Assembly: GCA_040954595.2 (NCBI GenBank)
Contig: CM082585.2
Location: forward strand, 186,001 to 250,000
Direction of reading: 5' to 3'
Source: Balanoglossus misakiensis
Lineage: Eukaryota > Hemichordata
DNA length: 64,000 bases
Shown here: one piece after another, positions 22,055 to 31,442 of the stretch
Position numbering within the stretch: position 1 is the first letter of the stretch
Layout of the letters: every line of letters begins with the position of its first letter
Position numbers and translations under genes: made by a program
Notes under the pieces: generated by a model
The model's input: the letters and a program-made list of their open reading frames with translations, nothing else
Told to the model about the DNA's origin: nothing
The model's database searches: none

Positions 22055-22700
22055 GCTTATTGCTGTTCACAGCTATATTTAAGTTTTGAAATGATCATTC
22101 ATGGTGATGAGTTATCAAGAATATGCCCGTTAAAAATTACTGTACCCTCAGAGAAGCATTTTGTAATGTCTTTAAAATGAGATGAAAACTATATGAATTT
22201 TCTAAGTGCATATTTATTCTTTGCAGAGGTAATTTACTTAGCTATAGGTTGATAATTTATGTTAATTTCATTGAATTATGCAAATAAGTAGCGAAAATAC
22301 TTGTACATGAATATATCAGACAGTCTTATAGTGTCGTGTGAGGTTGATGACACATATTCTTAACCACATATTTCTTGATCAATTAATTGTGTTTACACCA
22401 AAGTCCTCAATATCCATGGCAATCTCTTCCTAGGAATTTTAACACTCTCTCCAAAATCCCCTGAAACTTGTGTACCCTGTCAGCAAAACTCTGTCTGATT
22501 TTTAAAATACAGATTACTTTTTCACCCTTGCAAACACATTTTCAAAGATAAGTTTTCACATTTGTTAATTTGTTTATATTATGCATAATTGTAATTGGAA
22601 AAATTCTAAGATACAATTTCAACAAACATGTGTTCAGTACGAGTGTGCGGTTGATTTCAAATTTTAAAATGTGTGCAATGGAAAGACAGGATGTGTGTTT

Positions 22701-22890
22701 AGCTGATTGTAACCATAGCAATATGCAATCCCCAAACAGTGTAGCCACAGAAGAGACCAATGTTTAGCTGATTGTAACCATAGCAATATACAATCCCCAA
22801 ACAATGTAGCCACAGAAGAGACCAATGTTTAGCTGATTGTAACCATAGCAATATACAATCCCCAAACAATGTAGCCACAGAAGAGACCAA
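22701..22890. repeat. Tandem array, 65-bp unit, three copies
   Basis: AGCTGATTGTAACCATAGCA starts at 22701, 22766 and 22831. The array ends next to the donor of the EGF exon. Confidence 0.9.
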
Positions 22891-22907
22891 AATCCACAGT
22901 TACATAC

Positions 22908-23030
22908 CGCCACATGCATGGCCATCTTCCAGCAGATAGAATCCTGGTCTGCAAGCGCAGAGATAACTACCATGGGTATTCTGACAACAGTGTTGACATG
23001 CATTTCCACCACTGTGACATTCATTCATAT
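22908..23030 (-). CDS. Calcium-binding EGF module exon (intact)
   Basis: A 123-bp, phase 1-1 exon with a good acceptor (CCCTCCAG at 23031) and donor (GGCG|GTATGT at 22908/22907). It encodes one complete cbEGF domain: (D)MNECHSGGNACQHCCQNTHG, then SYLCACRPGFYLLEDGHAC. All six domain cysteines, the Asp/Asn/Glu calcium ligands at the start, the hydroxylation-type Asn and the aromatic-Gly-Phe turn are visible, with one additional cysteine (HCCQ). Such exons are shuffled as symmetrical phase-1 units in fibrillin-, fibulin- and SCUBE-like extracellular proteins. The parent gene cannot be named from one module. It lies 335 bp from the LTR retrotransposon. Confidence 0.8.
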
Positions 23031-23364
23031 CTGGAGGGTAAGAAGAAATTAGAAATTATTTACAAGCATTACATTATTCAAGATAAGCCTACTCTTGACT
23101 ACTGGAATCTCACACCAAAGACACCTGGGCTCAGATTTATAACAAGATGGGGATAATCATTTGAGACAAAATATCCCCAAACTTAATATATATTGTCGAT
23201 GTAACATTATAACATAGTTATATCACTGTCAGGCATTTATGTCCTACAGTCAAGCGGTTTTAGGCACCTGCAGTCATTTTGATGGAGTTGGTTTGAATCC
23301 CACCAGTGCCAGAAGTGTGAGATGGTCAACTGGACTTGAGGCGTTTGAGTTCAACCAAACTTTA

Positions 23365-24694
23365 TGTAACCCGGTTTACAAAATAAACCATGTGATAGTC
23401 ATGTGATATGCTGTCCCAAGGGATGATCATTTCCCGCCAAATAGGGTCACGTGATAAAAGTTTCAGTCACGTAATGACTTTCCTTTATACAACAATGTGA
23501 GACTGTCAAGTTTCAGTCCACTGACGGCTAACACTTCTGTGGACGAAGTGCAGCGTTTCTTGTTAGGGACTTGCCCTAGGGACTTGCCCTAGCCTTCTCA
23601 TGTTTGTTTACAAAATGAGATGTCTTTCAAACGGATTTATTTGAAACCTACAGAACTGTGCTGAGTGTTGAATTCGGAACTGTGGATTGTACACTATTGC
23701 AAGCCCGAGTGGGAAGCCCTAGATGCGTGCGTGTGTATAGGAAAATACCCATTGCGTGTGTGGAGGGATACTCGTCTGCAACGTAGATCATGACAACACA
23801 GGCCAGGACTCGCCGGTTGCCAGGGACCGATTTACGACGTTGACACAGCCAGCTCCGTATCATCGCTTATTCGCAGTTTAGCGGAACAGCTAAGTTGAAT
23901 AGACTGTAGGGTTTCTGTTTTGATGAACACTGGACTTACTAGTAATTCAGTGATAACACTGTGGACTAGTGGATTTCTATGCAAGTCATTTATTCAGTGT
24001 TTCCATCATTGTAAAGCGACCAATATTTCAGTTAGATAGTTCTCTAGTTATTATAACAATAAAATAGCAATACCGTTGACTGCTAACAATTTGTGCGATA
24101 TCTGTTCTTGTTGTTGAAGGCACGTAAGCTGTAACTTTTGGGATAATTTTCATAATTTTTGTTTCACACTGCACTACCATTAGTCCATGCAGATGAAGGC
24201 AGTGAACTATTCACAAGCATTATAAACCCTAAATATGAGTGCATATGCAAGTTTTAACCAGATAAATAATAAAGCTTTGCCGCAAGCGATTATGGCCGCC
24301 ACCGTGGGAAAATGAAAGAAACAATGAAAATGTCGCATTTCCGGCTGTGAAACTTCATAAACAAAACATGATCTCATCCACTTTAGCTCATGGAAGTAAA
24401 TGTACACCACTGAGACATCAGATTTTCATTTTTCATTGCAATATTGCACTTTTTTAAAAATTTCAGGAATTTTTGTTTTTCTTTAATTTTTGACCATTTT
24501 GTCATAAATAAGTGTTGAGCTTGATATATTATCATGAAATAGCATTTAATAGATATAATTAAAAGCATATATGAGATTATTTAAAACTTTAATTTTTTAT
24601 CCAGTTGCAGCTTACGTGCCTTTGACCTTGAATGAACTCGGTCCGCGTAGTGTTGACTTGTGTTGTGAATAACCAAATCAAACTCTGGGTTACA
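23365..24694 (+). repeat. 5' LTR (with internal MITE)
   Basis: It begins TGTAACCCGGTTTACA and ends CTGGGTTACA, so it has TG..CA ends with a short inverted repeat. The first ~289 bp match 31461-31720. A TATA-like CTTTATACAAC lies at about 23484 and an AATAAA at 24058-24063. Without the inserted MITE it is about 820 bp. Confidence 0.85.
24118..24621. mobile_element. MITE inserted in the 5' LTR (504 bp)
   Basis: Inverted ends AGGCACGTAAGCTG and CAGCTTACGTGCCT, flanked by TTGA on both sides (24114-24117 and 24622-24625) as a possible 4-bp target duplication. No coding sequence. Confidence 0.65.
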
Positions 24695-24698
24695 AAAG

Positions 24699-24716
24699 TG
24701 GGGGCTCGTCCGGGAT
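24699..24716 (+). promoter_or_regulatory. Primer binding site, tRNA-Pro type
   Basis: TGGGGGCTCGTCCGGGAT lies 4 nt after the LTR. It is the 18-nt proline-tRNA primer site known from murine gammaretroviruses and other tRNA-Pro primed elements. Confidence 0.85.
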
Positions 24717-24927
24717 GTGGTGTGGTTGTGTGTTAATATACATACATACTATACTTTGTGGATTGGATATCGCGCAAATTTATGCAGTGTATTGCTATTG
24801 TACCTGTATGTAGATAAATATTTTGACTTTGGTAATAGTTTAAAAGTGAAAGACCAACCTCATTATTATTAGCATTGTATTGCATTCTGGGTAATTGTTT
24901 TTCATCCATCCCTAAGACTTTACAAGC

Positions 24928-25407
24928 ATGGAAAGTAGGGAGGATTTTCACGCTTGGTGTCGGGAAAACAGAATTGATTTGGAGAATGCGGTGATTATCC
25001 GATTTTCCAACAAAGGGAAATATGCATTATCTGAATTGGTTGACATTGTAGAAAAGGATTTCAAAAATTGTATCACTGAAATTCATATTGTTGATATTTT
25101 GCAAGAGCCCACAGTCATGATGCTGGGGTGCCCCATTGGTAATGGGAAGATTGATACAGCATTTCATATGTTTGAATTTAACGCTGGGTCTAGTTATACT
25201 ATCATTTTGCCTGCCTTGTTACCCAAAGCAAAGTCAACCCTTTCGGTCAAGGTCAAGCGGAAGCAGCGCCCTCAACAGGTGGATGAAGATATTTCCCTGG
25301 GAGCCACTTGCCTTGGTATGAGGGGCAGATCTTTGACAACCGACCGAAGACACAGTGGAAGGGGAAGCAGAATGAGGGATGTGTTGGCAAAAGAGATTGA
25401 GGACTAA
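24928..25407 (+). CDS. N-terminal gag-region frame (159 aa), possibly PNMA-like
   Basis: ATG at 24928 is the first good start after the primer site. The frame opens MESREDFHAWCRENRIDLEN and continues with alternating strands (AVIIRFSNKGKYALSELVDI, then MMLGCPIGNGKIDTAFHMFE). The AWCRENxIDxENAVIIR opening and the alternating beta/alpha pattern recall the N-terminal RNA-binding-like domain of PNMA proteins, which are domesticated from Ty3/gypsy gag. That resemblance is tentative. The end is basic (KVKRKQRPQQ, RRHSGRGSRMR). It stops with TAA at 25405-25407. Gag starts 21 nt later in the same frame with no other stop between, so either the two proteins are made separately or the TAA interrupts or regulates a single longer gag. 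Confidence 0.65.
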   Translation: MESREDFHAWCRENRIDLENAVIIRFSNKGKYALSELVDIVEKDFKNCITEIHIVDILQEPTVMMLGCPIGNGKIDTAFHMFEFNAGSSYTIILPALLPKAKSTLSVKVKRKQRPQQVDEDISLGATCLGMRGRSLTTDRRHSGRGSRMRDVLAKEIED

Positions 25408-25428
25408 CGCGCCACCAAAGGAGACACC

Positions 25429-26718
25429 ATGTCGTTACCGCCAACTGTTGGATCTCACAGCAAGGGTAAGAGCACACACCTGAGAAGTCCACAGTCACCG
25501 TATGTTGCGCCGACTATACCGCCAAACATGGGAACTCCACCAGTGTTTGAGAGCGCCACGCCACCTAATACTCCATCCCAAGGTGAAGGTGACACTGCAT
25601 ACGTACAAATGATGGAACGTTTGCTGGCCAACCTGCAGACAAAACCCACAGAGAACACTAGATACCGTAAGCTGAAGTCATTCTCAGGGAAACAGCCTGT
25701 GCAATCCAATGAGGACGACTATGAAAGTTGGGCAGAGCAAGCTGACCAGATGATTGCAGAGTGGGACTGTACAGAAAGTGAGAAAAAGAAACGAATTGCG
25801 GAGAGTTTGTCCGGGGATGCTCTCAGCACAATCCGTGCATTGCCACAGGGAGAGAGCACTGCCAAAGATTACCTCCGTGCATTGGAAAGTGTGTTTGGCT
25901 CCACGGAAACACCAGATGAAGCACTGCATTCATTCCGAACATTCACACAGGAAGAAACGTGGTCCCATTCAGAGTACTTACGAAGACTGCAGAAGTTGCT
26001 TCGTCGAGCAGTACTGAAGGGGAGCATAGATACAGAGAAGGCCGATTATTATTGCCTTGACCAGTTTCTGAAGGGAGTACTTTACAATGAAGACCACTTG
26101 TCATCATTGCGGCTCAGAGATCGACTGACCAACCCTCCAAGCTTTGTTGAACTGATTCAAGAGGTTAGACAGGAGGAGGCACGACAAGCAAGAAAAGCAC
26201 AGAAACGGGCACAGAAAACAGTGAGAAACACCGTTGATAGCCAGATGAATATGCTTCAAGGTTTTGAGGCCAATGCCAGTATGACCACTGGTACGACACC
26301 CGCTACAGAAAGTCCACTGATACAGCAGCTATTACAGAAGATGGATAACCTAATGCAGCATGTGGCCGTCCCCGCAGCAGCCAGCCAACCCAGTACTCCA
26401 CCAGTCGCCACTGCCCCAGTGTCAAATAGGGAACCAAGGAGGAGAGATAGAAACCGTAGACCACAACAGAGTGTTGTAGTGAGCCAGCCCACTCAGCCGA
26501 CACCTGAAACTACCCCTGTTGCCATGGAAACAACCAACTCGCCATCATCTATAAAAGCTACACTCCAGGGCGCCTCTTTTTGTTTCACTTGCGGTCAAGA
26601 TGGACACCCAGAGAAGCGATGTCCGAATAAAAGCAGCCCTAACTTACAATTTGTCAAGCAGAAGTTTGCCAAACTGTTTTTCGAGTTGAAGGGAAACTAC
26701 CAGGGACACCCCCAGTAG
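25429..26718 (+). CDS. gag: Gag polyprotein (capsid and nucleocapsid)
   Basis: 429 residues from ATG at 25429. A proline-rich N-terminus leads into a capsid-like helical region (about residues 85-260) with DDYESWAEQADQMIAEWDCT, KKRIAESLSGDALSTIRAL, SVFGSTETPDEALHSFRTFT and YCLDQFLKGVLYNEDHLSSL, in the manner of Ty3/gypsy Gag. A polar linker follows, then one CCHC zinc knuckle, CFTCGQDGHPEKRC, at residues 385-398. Gag packages the element RNA into particles in the cytoplasm. The frame ends at TAG 26716-26718, just past the frameshift signal at 26691-26727, so the stop is bypassed by a -1 shift into protease. Confidence 0.9.
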   Translation: MSLPPTVGSHSKGKSTHLRSPQSPYVAPTIPPNMGTPPVFESATPPNTPSQGEGDTAYVQMMERLLANLQTKPTENTRYRKLKSFSGKQPVQSNEDDYESWAEQADQMIAEWDCTESEKKKRIAESLSGDALSTIRALPQGESTAKDYLRALESVFGSTETPDEALHSFRTFTQEETWSHSEYLRRLQKLLRRAVLKGSIDTEKADYYCLDQFLKGVLYNEDHLSSLRLRDRLTNPPSFVELIQEVRQEEARQARKAQKRAQKTVRNTVDSQMNMLQGFEANASMTTGTTPATESPLIQQLLQKMDNLMQHVAVPAAASQPSTPPVATAPVSNREPRRRDRNRRPQQSVVVSQPTQPTPETTPVAMETTNSPSSIKATLQGASFCFTCGQDGHPEKRCPNKSSPNLQFVKQKFAKLFFELKGNYQGHPQ

Positions 26719-26727
26719 AGGGTGTCC
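26691..26727 (+). promoter_or_regulatory. Programmed -1 ribosomal frameshift signal (gag to pro)
   Basis: The heptamer GGGAAAC at 26691-26697 is in the X.XXY.YYZ phase of gag (G GGA AAC). It is followed by a 6-nt spacer and a perfect 8-bp stem, GGACACCC (26704-26711) with GGGTGTCC (26720-26727), around an 8-nt loop that contains the gag TAG. The -1 frame is open from 26643 onward and leads into protease. GGGAAAC is a known slippery sequence of type D retroviruses. Confidence 0.85.
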
Positions 26728-27149
26728 ATACTGAGAATAGCCCCCAAAGGAAATCTGATAGGAATACGATAGAAGAAAAGAAAGAGAAGGAGGGACATGT
26801 TTTAGAGACGAACCCATCAGCAGCAGACAAACCATTACCAGATGGGCTTGTGGGAGAAAGTATGACTGCTGAAGTTTTCGTTGGAGGTGTCAGATGCAAC
26901 TGCCTGCTGGATAGTGGCTCGCAGGTCACACTTATTACCCATTCTTTCTACAAGGAACATTTGTCACATTGCAAACTCAACTCAATCGATGATTTGGTAG
27001 TACGAGGTGCTGGTGATCAAGTGGTTCCATACTATGGATACATTCAAGTGTCTGTGTGTTTCCCAAGAGAAGTGGCTGGAGTGGAGGAGACTTGTGAGGC
27101 ATTAGCACTGATTAACCCGACCGTGAACAAAGCAAAAAGCTTCCAGTAA
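26700..27149 (+). CDS. Retropepsin-type aspartic protease (frame-shifted product of gag-pro)
   Basis: The -1 frame is continuous from the slip site through a charged linker into the protease, which contains EVFVGGVRCNCLLDSGSQVT with the catalytic Asp in LLDSGSQ (motif near 26900-26925), then a flap-like region (DDLVVRGAGDQVVPYYGYIQ) and ALALINPTVNKA. The frame stops at 27149, but the family's C-terminal protease motif (LPVICGTN) is found in the next frame from about 27140. A one-base change in the A-run at 27134-27138 therefore separates protease from RT. The shift falls inside the protease domain, so I read it as a mutation or sequence error and not as a second programmed site. Confidence 0.8.
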   Translation, partial: PGTPPVEGVHTENSPQRKSDRNTIEEKKEKEGHVLETNPSAADKPLPDGLVGESMTAEVFVGGVRCNCLLDSGSQVTLITHSFYKEHLSHCKLNSIDDLVVRGAGDQVVPYYGYIQVSVCFPREVAGVEETCEALALINPTVNKAKSFQ

Positions 27150-30100
27150 TTTGTGGAACCAATACCAGTGTATTCAGAAACATGGCCAGTCATTGCAAGG
27201 CTGCTGCCGGAAGAAATTATGTGAAGAAATTGACAATAAACAGCCATTTTGCTGAAGCTTACCGGAGAATAGAGGCTGTTGAGAAGTGTGGTGTGGACGG
27301 CCGGATCACCTCGGTGCGAGTGGCTGGCGGGAAGCCCATCACTATTCCCAGTGGACAGACAATGTCTATTAGATGTATAGGATGGGGAAGGCCAGGACTA
27401 CCCGAAACGACAGTTTTGGTTGAACCTCCACTGGAAAACCAGTTACCAGGAGGACTGATAGTCAAGAGCAGTGTCACCACGTTTAACCCCAGAGGTCGCA
27501 GAAGAGTGAAAGTGATTGTGCACAATGAGACAGGACATCATATAACCCTGAGACCGAAGCGAGTAGTGGCTGACTTGTACTTGCCTGAATGGGTGAGACC
27601 CATGCAACCGGATGAACTCAAACCAAAGCAAGAGGAAGATGACAGTTTGGAGGGGAATAGCCAGTGCCGAAGTTGCCCAGTACAAGCCAGAGATGCTGAA
27701 GTGGCTACAGACGGTAGTGGGGATAGTGAATTTGTTGTGGACTTTGGTGACTCACCGCTTACGTACGAAGACAAGGTCAGGATAAACGAGAAACTGAAGA
27801 AACGAATGCACGTGTTCTCTCAGCATGATTGGGACGTCGGTTGTACGCCTGCAGTTGAACACCACATTCCACTGAGCGATGCAACCCCATTCCGAGAGAG
27901 GTCCAGACGTATAACCCCTTCTGATTTCTATGATGCCAAGCGCCACATACAGGAACTGTTGGAGGCTGGAATTATCAGTGAGTCAAAAAGCCCATATGCG
28001 TCCTCCATAGTACTAGTGCGGAAGAAGAATGGTTCCATACGGATGTGCGTGGACTACCGGACCTTGAATGCCCGAACCATACCCGATCAGTACACTGTGC
28101 CCAAGATCCAGGAGGCGTTAGACTGCCTAAATGGATGCTCGTGGTTCCATGTGTTGGATCTGAAATCCGGTTACTACCAGATCCCCATGGCTGAGGAAGA
28201 CAAGGACAAAACTGCTTTCATATGTCCACTGGGTTTCTATCAATTTGAACGGATGCCCCAGGGGATTACTGGTGCACCCGCCACGTTCCAGAGATTGATG
28301 GAAAAGTGTATGAGTGACATGCACCTGATCGAGCTGTTGATTTATTTTGATGACCTGATCATATTTGGCCGTGACTTGAATGAAGCTGGGGACCGGCTTA
28401 TGAAAGTGCTGGACAGATTAAGCGAGTATGGGTTGAAATTATCCCCTGAGAAATGCCAACTTTTCCAGAAGACAGTCACCTATATTGGCCACAAGGTAGA
28501 CGAGAATGGAGTGAGTCCAGACCCTACAAAAATAGAAGCCCTGAAGACATGGCCCACCCCAAAGAATATCAAAAAATTGAAAACTTTCTTGGGATTAACC
28601 GGTTACTACCGACGCTTTGTGGAGAACTATGCACAAATAGTTAGACCCTTGAATGATCTGACTGCAGGATATGTACCCCCAAAGTTGAGGAAGAAATTTG
28701 GAAAGTACAGGGACGACAATGGCATACCATACCGAAGTGCTACAGAGCCGTTTGGGAGCAAATGGACGCCGGAATGCCAACAAGCCATGGATCGGATCAT
28801 TGACCTGTTGACTCACGCACCAGTATTGGCCTTTGCCGATTTGTCCCTACCCTTTGTATTACATACAGATGCTAGTCTGGATGGACTTGGTGGCGTGTTG
28901 TATCAGCAACATGGAGACCTGCTGAAGCCAGTGGCCTACGCCAGTAGAGGTCTTACGAAGAGTGAGAAGAGATATCCTGTACACAAGTTAGAATACCTAG
29001 CTCTGAAGTGGTGTGTGACAGACAAGTTTCACTACTACCTATATGGCGCAAAATTCAAAGTTGTCACCGATAAAAACCCGTTGACGTATGTCCTGACGAC
29101 CGCCAAACTGGATGCAGCTGGACATCGTTGGCTGGCAGCCCTTGCAGCGTATGATTTCACCCTGCAGTATCGTAGTGGCCGAGCCAACATTGATGCGGAT
29201 GCACTGTCCCGACGTCCACATGCGGAGGCCCCAGATGACCAGGAGTCACGACGTATTGAACAGAGGATACAAGAGCTGAAAGATCGGATACATGGAGATG
29301 TGCAGAAGCCTGATGAAGTTATGACTAGGGACGTGATCAGAGCCATCGCTATGAGTCATGGTGTGATTGAATACCCCCAACATGTCATTTGTAAGCATAG
29401 TGCACTTTCGTGTGGCTGCACTGCCTCATCAGGAACTACAAACAAAGACAGCCAGAGACCAGCAAGATTCCCAGTGTTGATCGAGACCATTGCTACCTCA
29501 GCTGCCGCCATCCCAGAGCCATATGAGCTGAAAGAATATTACCAAGAATACCCACCAGGAACTGATTTGTCCACCATGGCAAAGTCCAAGGATTGGTTCA
29601 TGCTACAGAGGGAGGATAAGACCCTGGCAGGAGTTATTGACTACTTGGAATCGGGGAAGAAAGTGACCGACTTCAAATCACTCCCAAATGAAGTACGAAT
29701 TCTGTTGAGACAGCGACGCAAACTTTTCCTGATGGATAGAGTTTTGTACCGCAAGACAAGAGACAGCCAAGGTTTAGAGACTTTCCAGCTGGTATTACCA
29801 ACCGAATACTGTGACCAGGCGTTGAGCGCACTGCATGATGACATGGGTCACATGGGTATTGACAAGACATTTGAATTGATGAGAGCAAGATTTTACTGGC
29901 CTAGAATGAGAACCGATGTTGAGAAGAAATGCCAGACTTGCAGCCAGTGCGTACGTCGAAAACAGTTACCCCAGCGAACTGCACCACTGGTCAACATTTT
30001 CTCCAGTGCGCCTATGGAACTAGTATGCATTGATTTCCTCACTATTGAGGCTGATAGACACAATGTCCAGAATGTGCGAGTAGTTACCGATCACTACACC

Positions 30101-30904
30101 AGATACGCCCAAGCCTACACGACAAAAGACCAAGAATCGAAGACAGTTGCCAAGGTACTATGGGAGAAGTTTTTCGTTCACTATGGTCTACCAGCCCGTA
30201 TCCATAGTGACCAAGGTCGATGTTTTGAAAGCCGACTCATCAAAGAACTCTTGAAAGTGGCAGGCATACGCAAGTCTAGGACAACACCCTACCATCCTCA
30301 AGGTAACCCACAGCCAGAGAGGTTTAACAGAGTTCTCCTTAACCTACTTGGCACTTTGGATGCTAAGGAGAAGCAGCATTGGAGCAAACATATCAGTTTC
30401 CTCGTGCATGCTTACAATTGCACAAAGAATGAATCCACGCAGTTCTCACCATATTACCTGATGTTTGGGAGAGAAGCCAGACTTCCCATTGACCTGTGTT
30501 TTGGCGTGAGTCCAGACGAGCATTCTCACCAAGATTACCTTCAGTATGTTGAGGACTTGAAGCAGAGATTGAAAGGAGCCTACAAGATGGCAGAAAGTGA
30601 AGCCCAGAAGTCCGCTGCTGCCAACAAGCGGAGATATGACAGTAAAGTCCGTGGCAGTAGTGATCTCCTTGTGGGTGATAGAGTTCTTGTATGCAATGTT
30701 GGATTGATAGGCAAACACAAGTTGGCTGACCGATGGAAGCCTGATGTCTATATTGTGATGAAGAAAAACGATGAGAAACTGCCAGTGTACGTGGTGAAGC
30801 CTGAAACTGGGGAAGGTAGCCAACGGACATTGCACAGGAATATGCTGCTTCCTGTTGGGTATTTGTCTGCACCTGAGCCAGTAGAAGCCGAACCAGAACT
30901 ATGA
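27116..30904 (+). CDS. pol: Pol: end of protease, reverse transcriptase, RNase H, integrase
   Basis: The frame is open from 27116. Residues below count from the ATG at 27182 (1240 residues). RT: VDYRTLNARTIPDQYTVPKI (about 289 on), FHVLDLKSGYYQIPM, RMPQGITGAPATFQRLM, and the polymerase box LLIYFDDLIIFG with Asp-Asp at 390-391 (YFDD, where most Ty3 elements have YxDD with Leu/Ile/Val). RNase H: FVLHTDASLDGLGGVLYQ near 562. Integrase: HHCC zinc finger with MGHMGIDKTF and CQTCSQC (about 883-920), then the D,D,E core in VCIDFLT (about 949), IHSDQGRC (about 1009) and GNPQPERFNR (about 1044). There is no chromodomain; the C-terminus has a GPF/Y-like region. The product copies the RNA into DNA and inserts it into the genome. 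Confidence 0.92.
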   Translation, partial: PDREQSKKLPVICGTNTSVFRNMASHCKAAAGRNYVKKLTINSHFAEAYRRIEAVEKCGVDGRITSVRVAGGKPITIPSGQTMSIRCIGWGRPGLPETTVLVEPPLENQLPGGLIVKSSVTTFNPRGRRRVKVIVHNETGHHITLRPKRVVADLYLPEWVRPMQPDELKPKQEEDDSLEGNSQCRSCPVQARDAEVATDGSGDSEFVVDFGDSPLTYEDKVRINEKLKKRMHVFSQHDWDVGCTPAVEHHIPLSDATPFRERSRRITPSDFYDAKRHIQELLEAGIISESKSPYASSIVLVRKKNGSIRMCVDYRTLNARTIPDQYTVPKIQEALDCLNGCSWFHVLDLKSGYYQIPMAEEDKDKTAFICPLGFYQFERMPQGITGAPATFQRLMEKCMSDMHLIELLIYFDDLIIFGRDLNEAGDRLMKVLDRLSEYGLKLSPEKCQLFQKTVTYIGHKVDENGVSPDPTKIEALKTWPTPKNIKKLKTFLGLTGYYRRFVENYAQIVRPLNDLTAGYVPPKLRKKFGKYRDDNGIPYRSATEPFGSKWTPECQQAMDRIIDLLTHAPVLAFADLSLPFVLHTDASLDGLGGVLYQQHGDLLKPVAYASRGLTKSEKRYPVHKLEYLALKWCVTDKFHYYLYGAKFKVVTDKNPLTYVLTTAKLDAAGHRWLAALAAYDFTLQYRSGRANIDADALSRRPHAEAPDDQESRRIEQRIQELKDRIHGDVQKPDEVMTRDVIRAIAMSHGVIEYPQHVICKHSALSCGCTASSGTTNKDSQRPARFPVLIETIATSAAAIPEPYELKEYYQEYPPGTDLSTMAKSKDWFMLQREDKTLAGVIDYLESGKKVTDFKSLPNEVRILLRQRRKLFLMDRVLYRKTRDSQGLETFQLVLPTEYCDQALSALHDDMGHMGIDKTFELMRARFYWPRMRTDVEKKCQTCSQCVRRKQLPQRTAPLVNIFSSAPMELVCIDFLTIEADRHNVQNVRVVTDHYTRYAQAYTTKDQESKTVAKVLWEKFFVHYGLPARIHSDQGRCFESRLIKELLKVAGIRKSRTTPYHPQGNPQPERFNRVLLNLLGTLDAKEKQHWSKHISFLVHAYNCTKNESTQFSPYYLMFGREARLPIDLCFGVSPDEHSHQDYLQYVEDLKQRLKGAYKMAESEAQKSAAANKRRYDSKVRGSSDLLVGDRVLVCNVGLIGKHKLADRWKPDVYIVMKKNDEKLPVYVVKPETGEGSQRTLHRNMLLPVGYLSAPEPVEAEPEL

Positions 30905-31312
30905 AGACCAGTGACCAGGAGATATGCCAAGGAGAGAGCCATTGCGACAACACAGTTAGAATCAGATTCAGAACCTGATGATGGATGTATTTCTCAGTTG
31001 TTCAAAGAGGACACTGATGTAGCAGAAGTACATGAATCTGTACACAAATGTGAAACTGATGTCCCAAGTGTGCTTGAACCTGAGCTGCCAGATCCAGTCA
31101 CTGCCCCAGAAGATGCCCTGGTTGATGAGAGTAACACAGCACCCGTAGCCCCTGTTCCAGTCAGAAGATCCAAGCGACGAACTGCCGGAAAACCTGCTGA
31201 ACGATTGACCTATGACCGAGGGGGTGTGCTAGCCAATAATGCCCTTGTAAATTTTGAAACCAAACAGGCACCAATGTCATACAATAACATGAATTTGTGG
31301 CGCCCATGGTGA
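30905..31312 (+). CDS. C-terminal tail of pol beyond an in-frame TGA
   Basis: This frame continues pol directly after TGA (30902-30904). It is acidic and proline-rich first (SEPDDGC, VLEPELPDPVTAPEDALVDE), then basic in the manner of Ty3/gypsy integrase tails (PVRRSKRRTAGKPAERLTYD), ending at TGA 31312. The same frame and family-like ending indicate it belonged to pol. No independent start is convincing. Confidence 0.65.
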   Translation, partial: RPVTRRYAKERAIATTQLESDSEPDDGCISQLFKEDTDVAEVHESVHKCETDVPSVLEPELPDPVTAPEDALVDESNTAPVAPVPVRRSKRRTAGKPAERLTYDRGGVLANNALVNFETKQAPMSYNNMNLWRPW

Positions 31313-31442
31313 GGGATGGGGAATTGTGCAAAAAGTCCCTTTGAAAGTATTCTTGTTAAGTAGTTTGAAAGTGTTCTGCAGTTATATTTAACATTTGTTT
31401 GAATGTACCACTGCCCAATTGATACTTACACCCAGAGTGTGT

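Noticed and set aside
30905-31312. Envelope-like third gene of the LTR element
   Set aside because: No signal peptide or membrane segment; the basic RRSKRRTAGKPAERL tail fits the C-terminus of pol.
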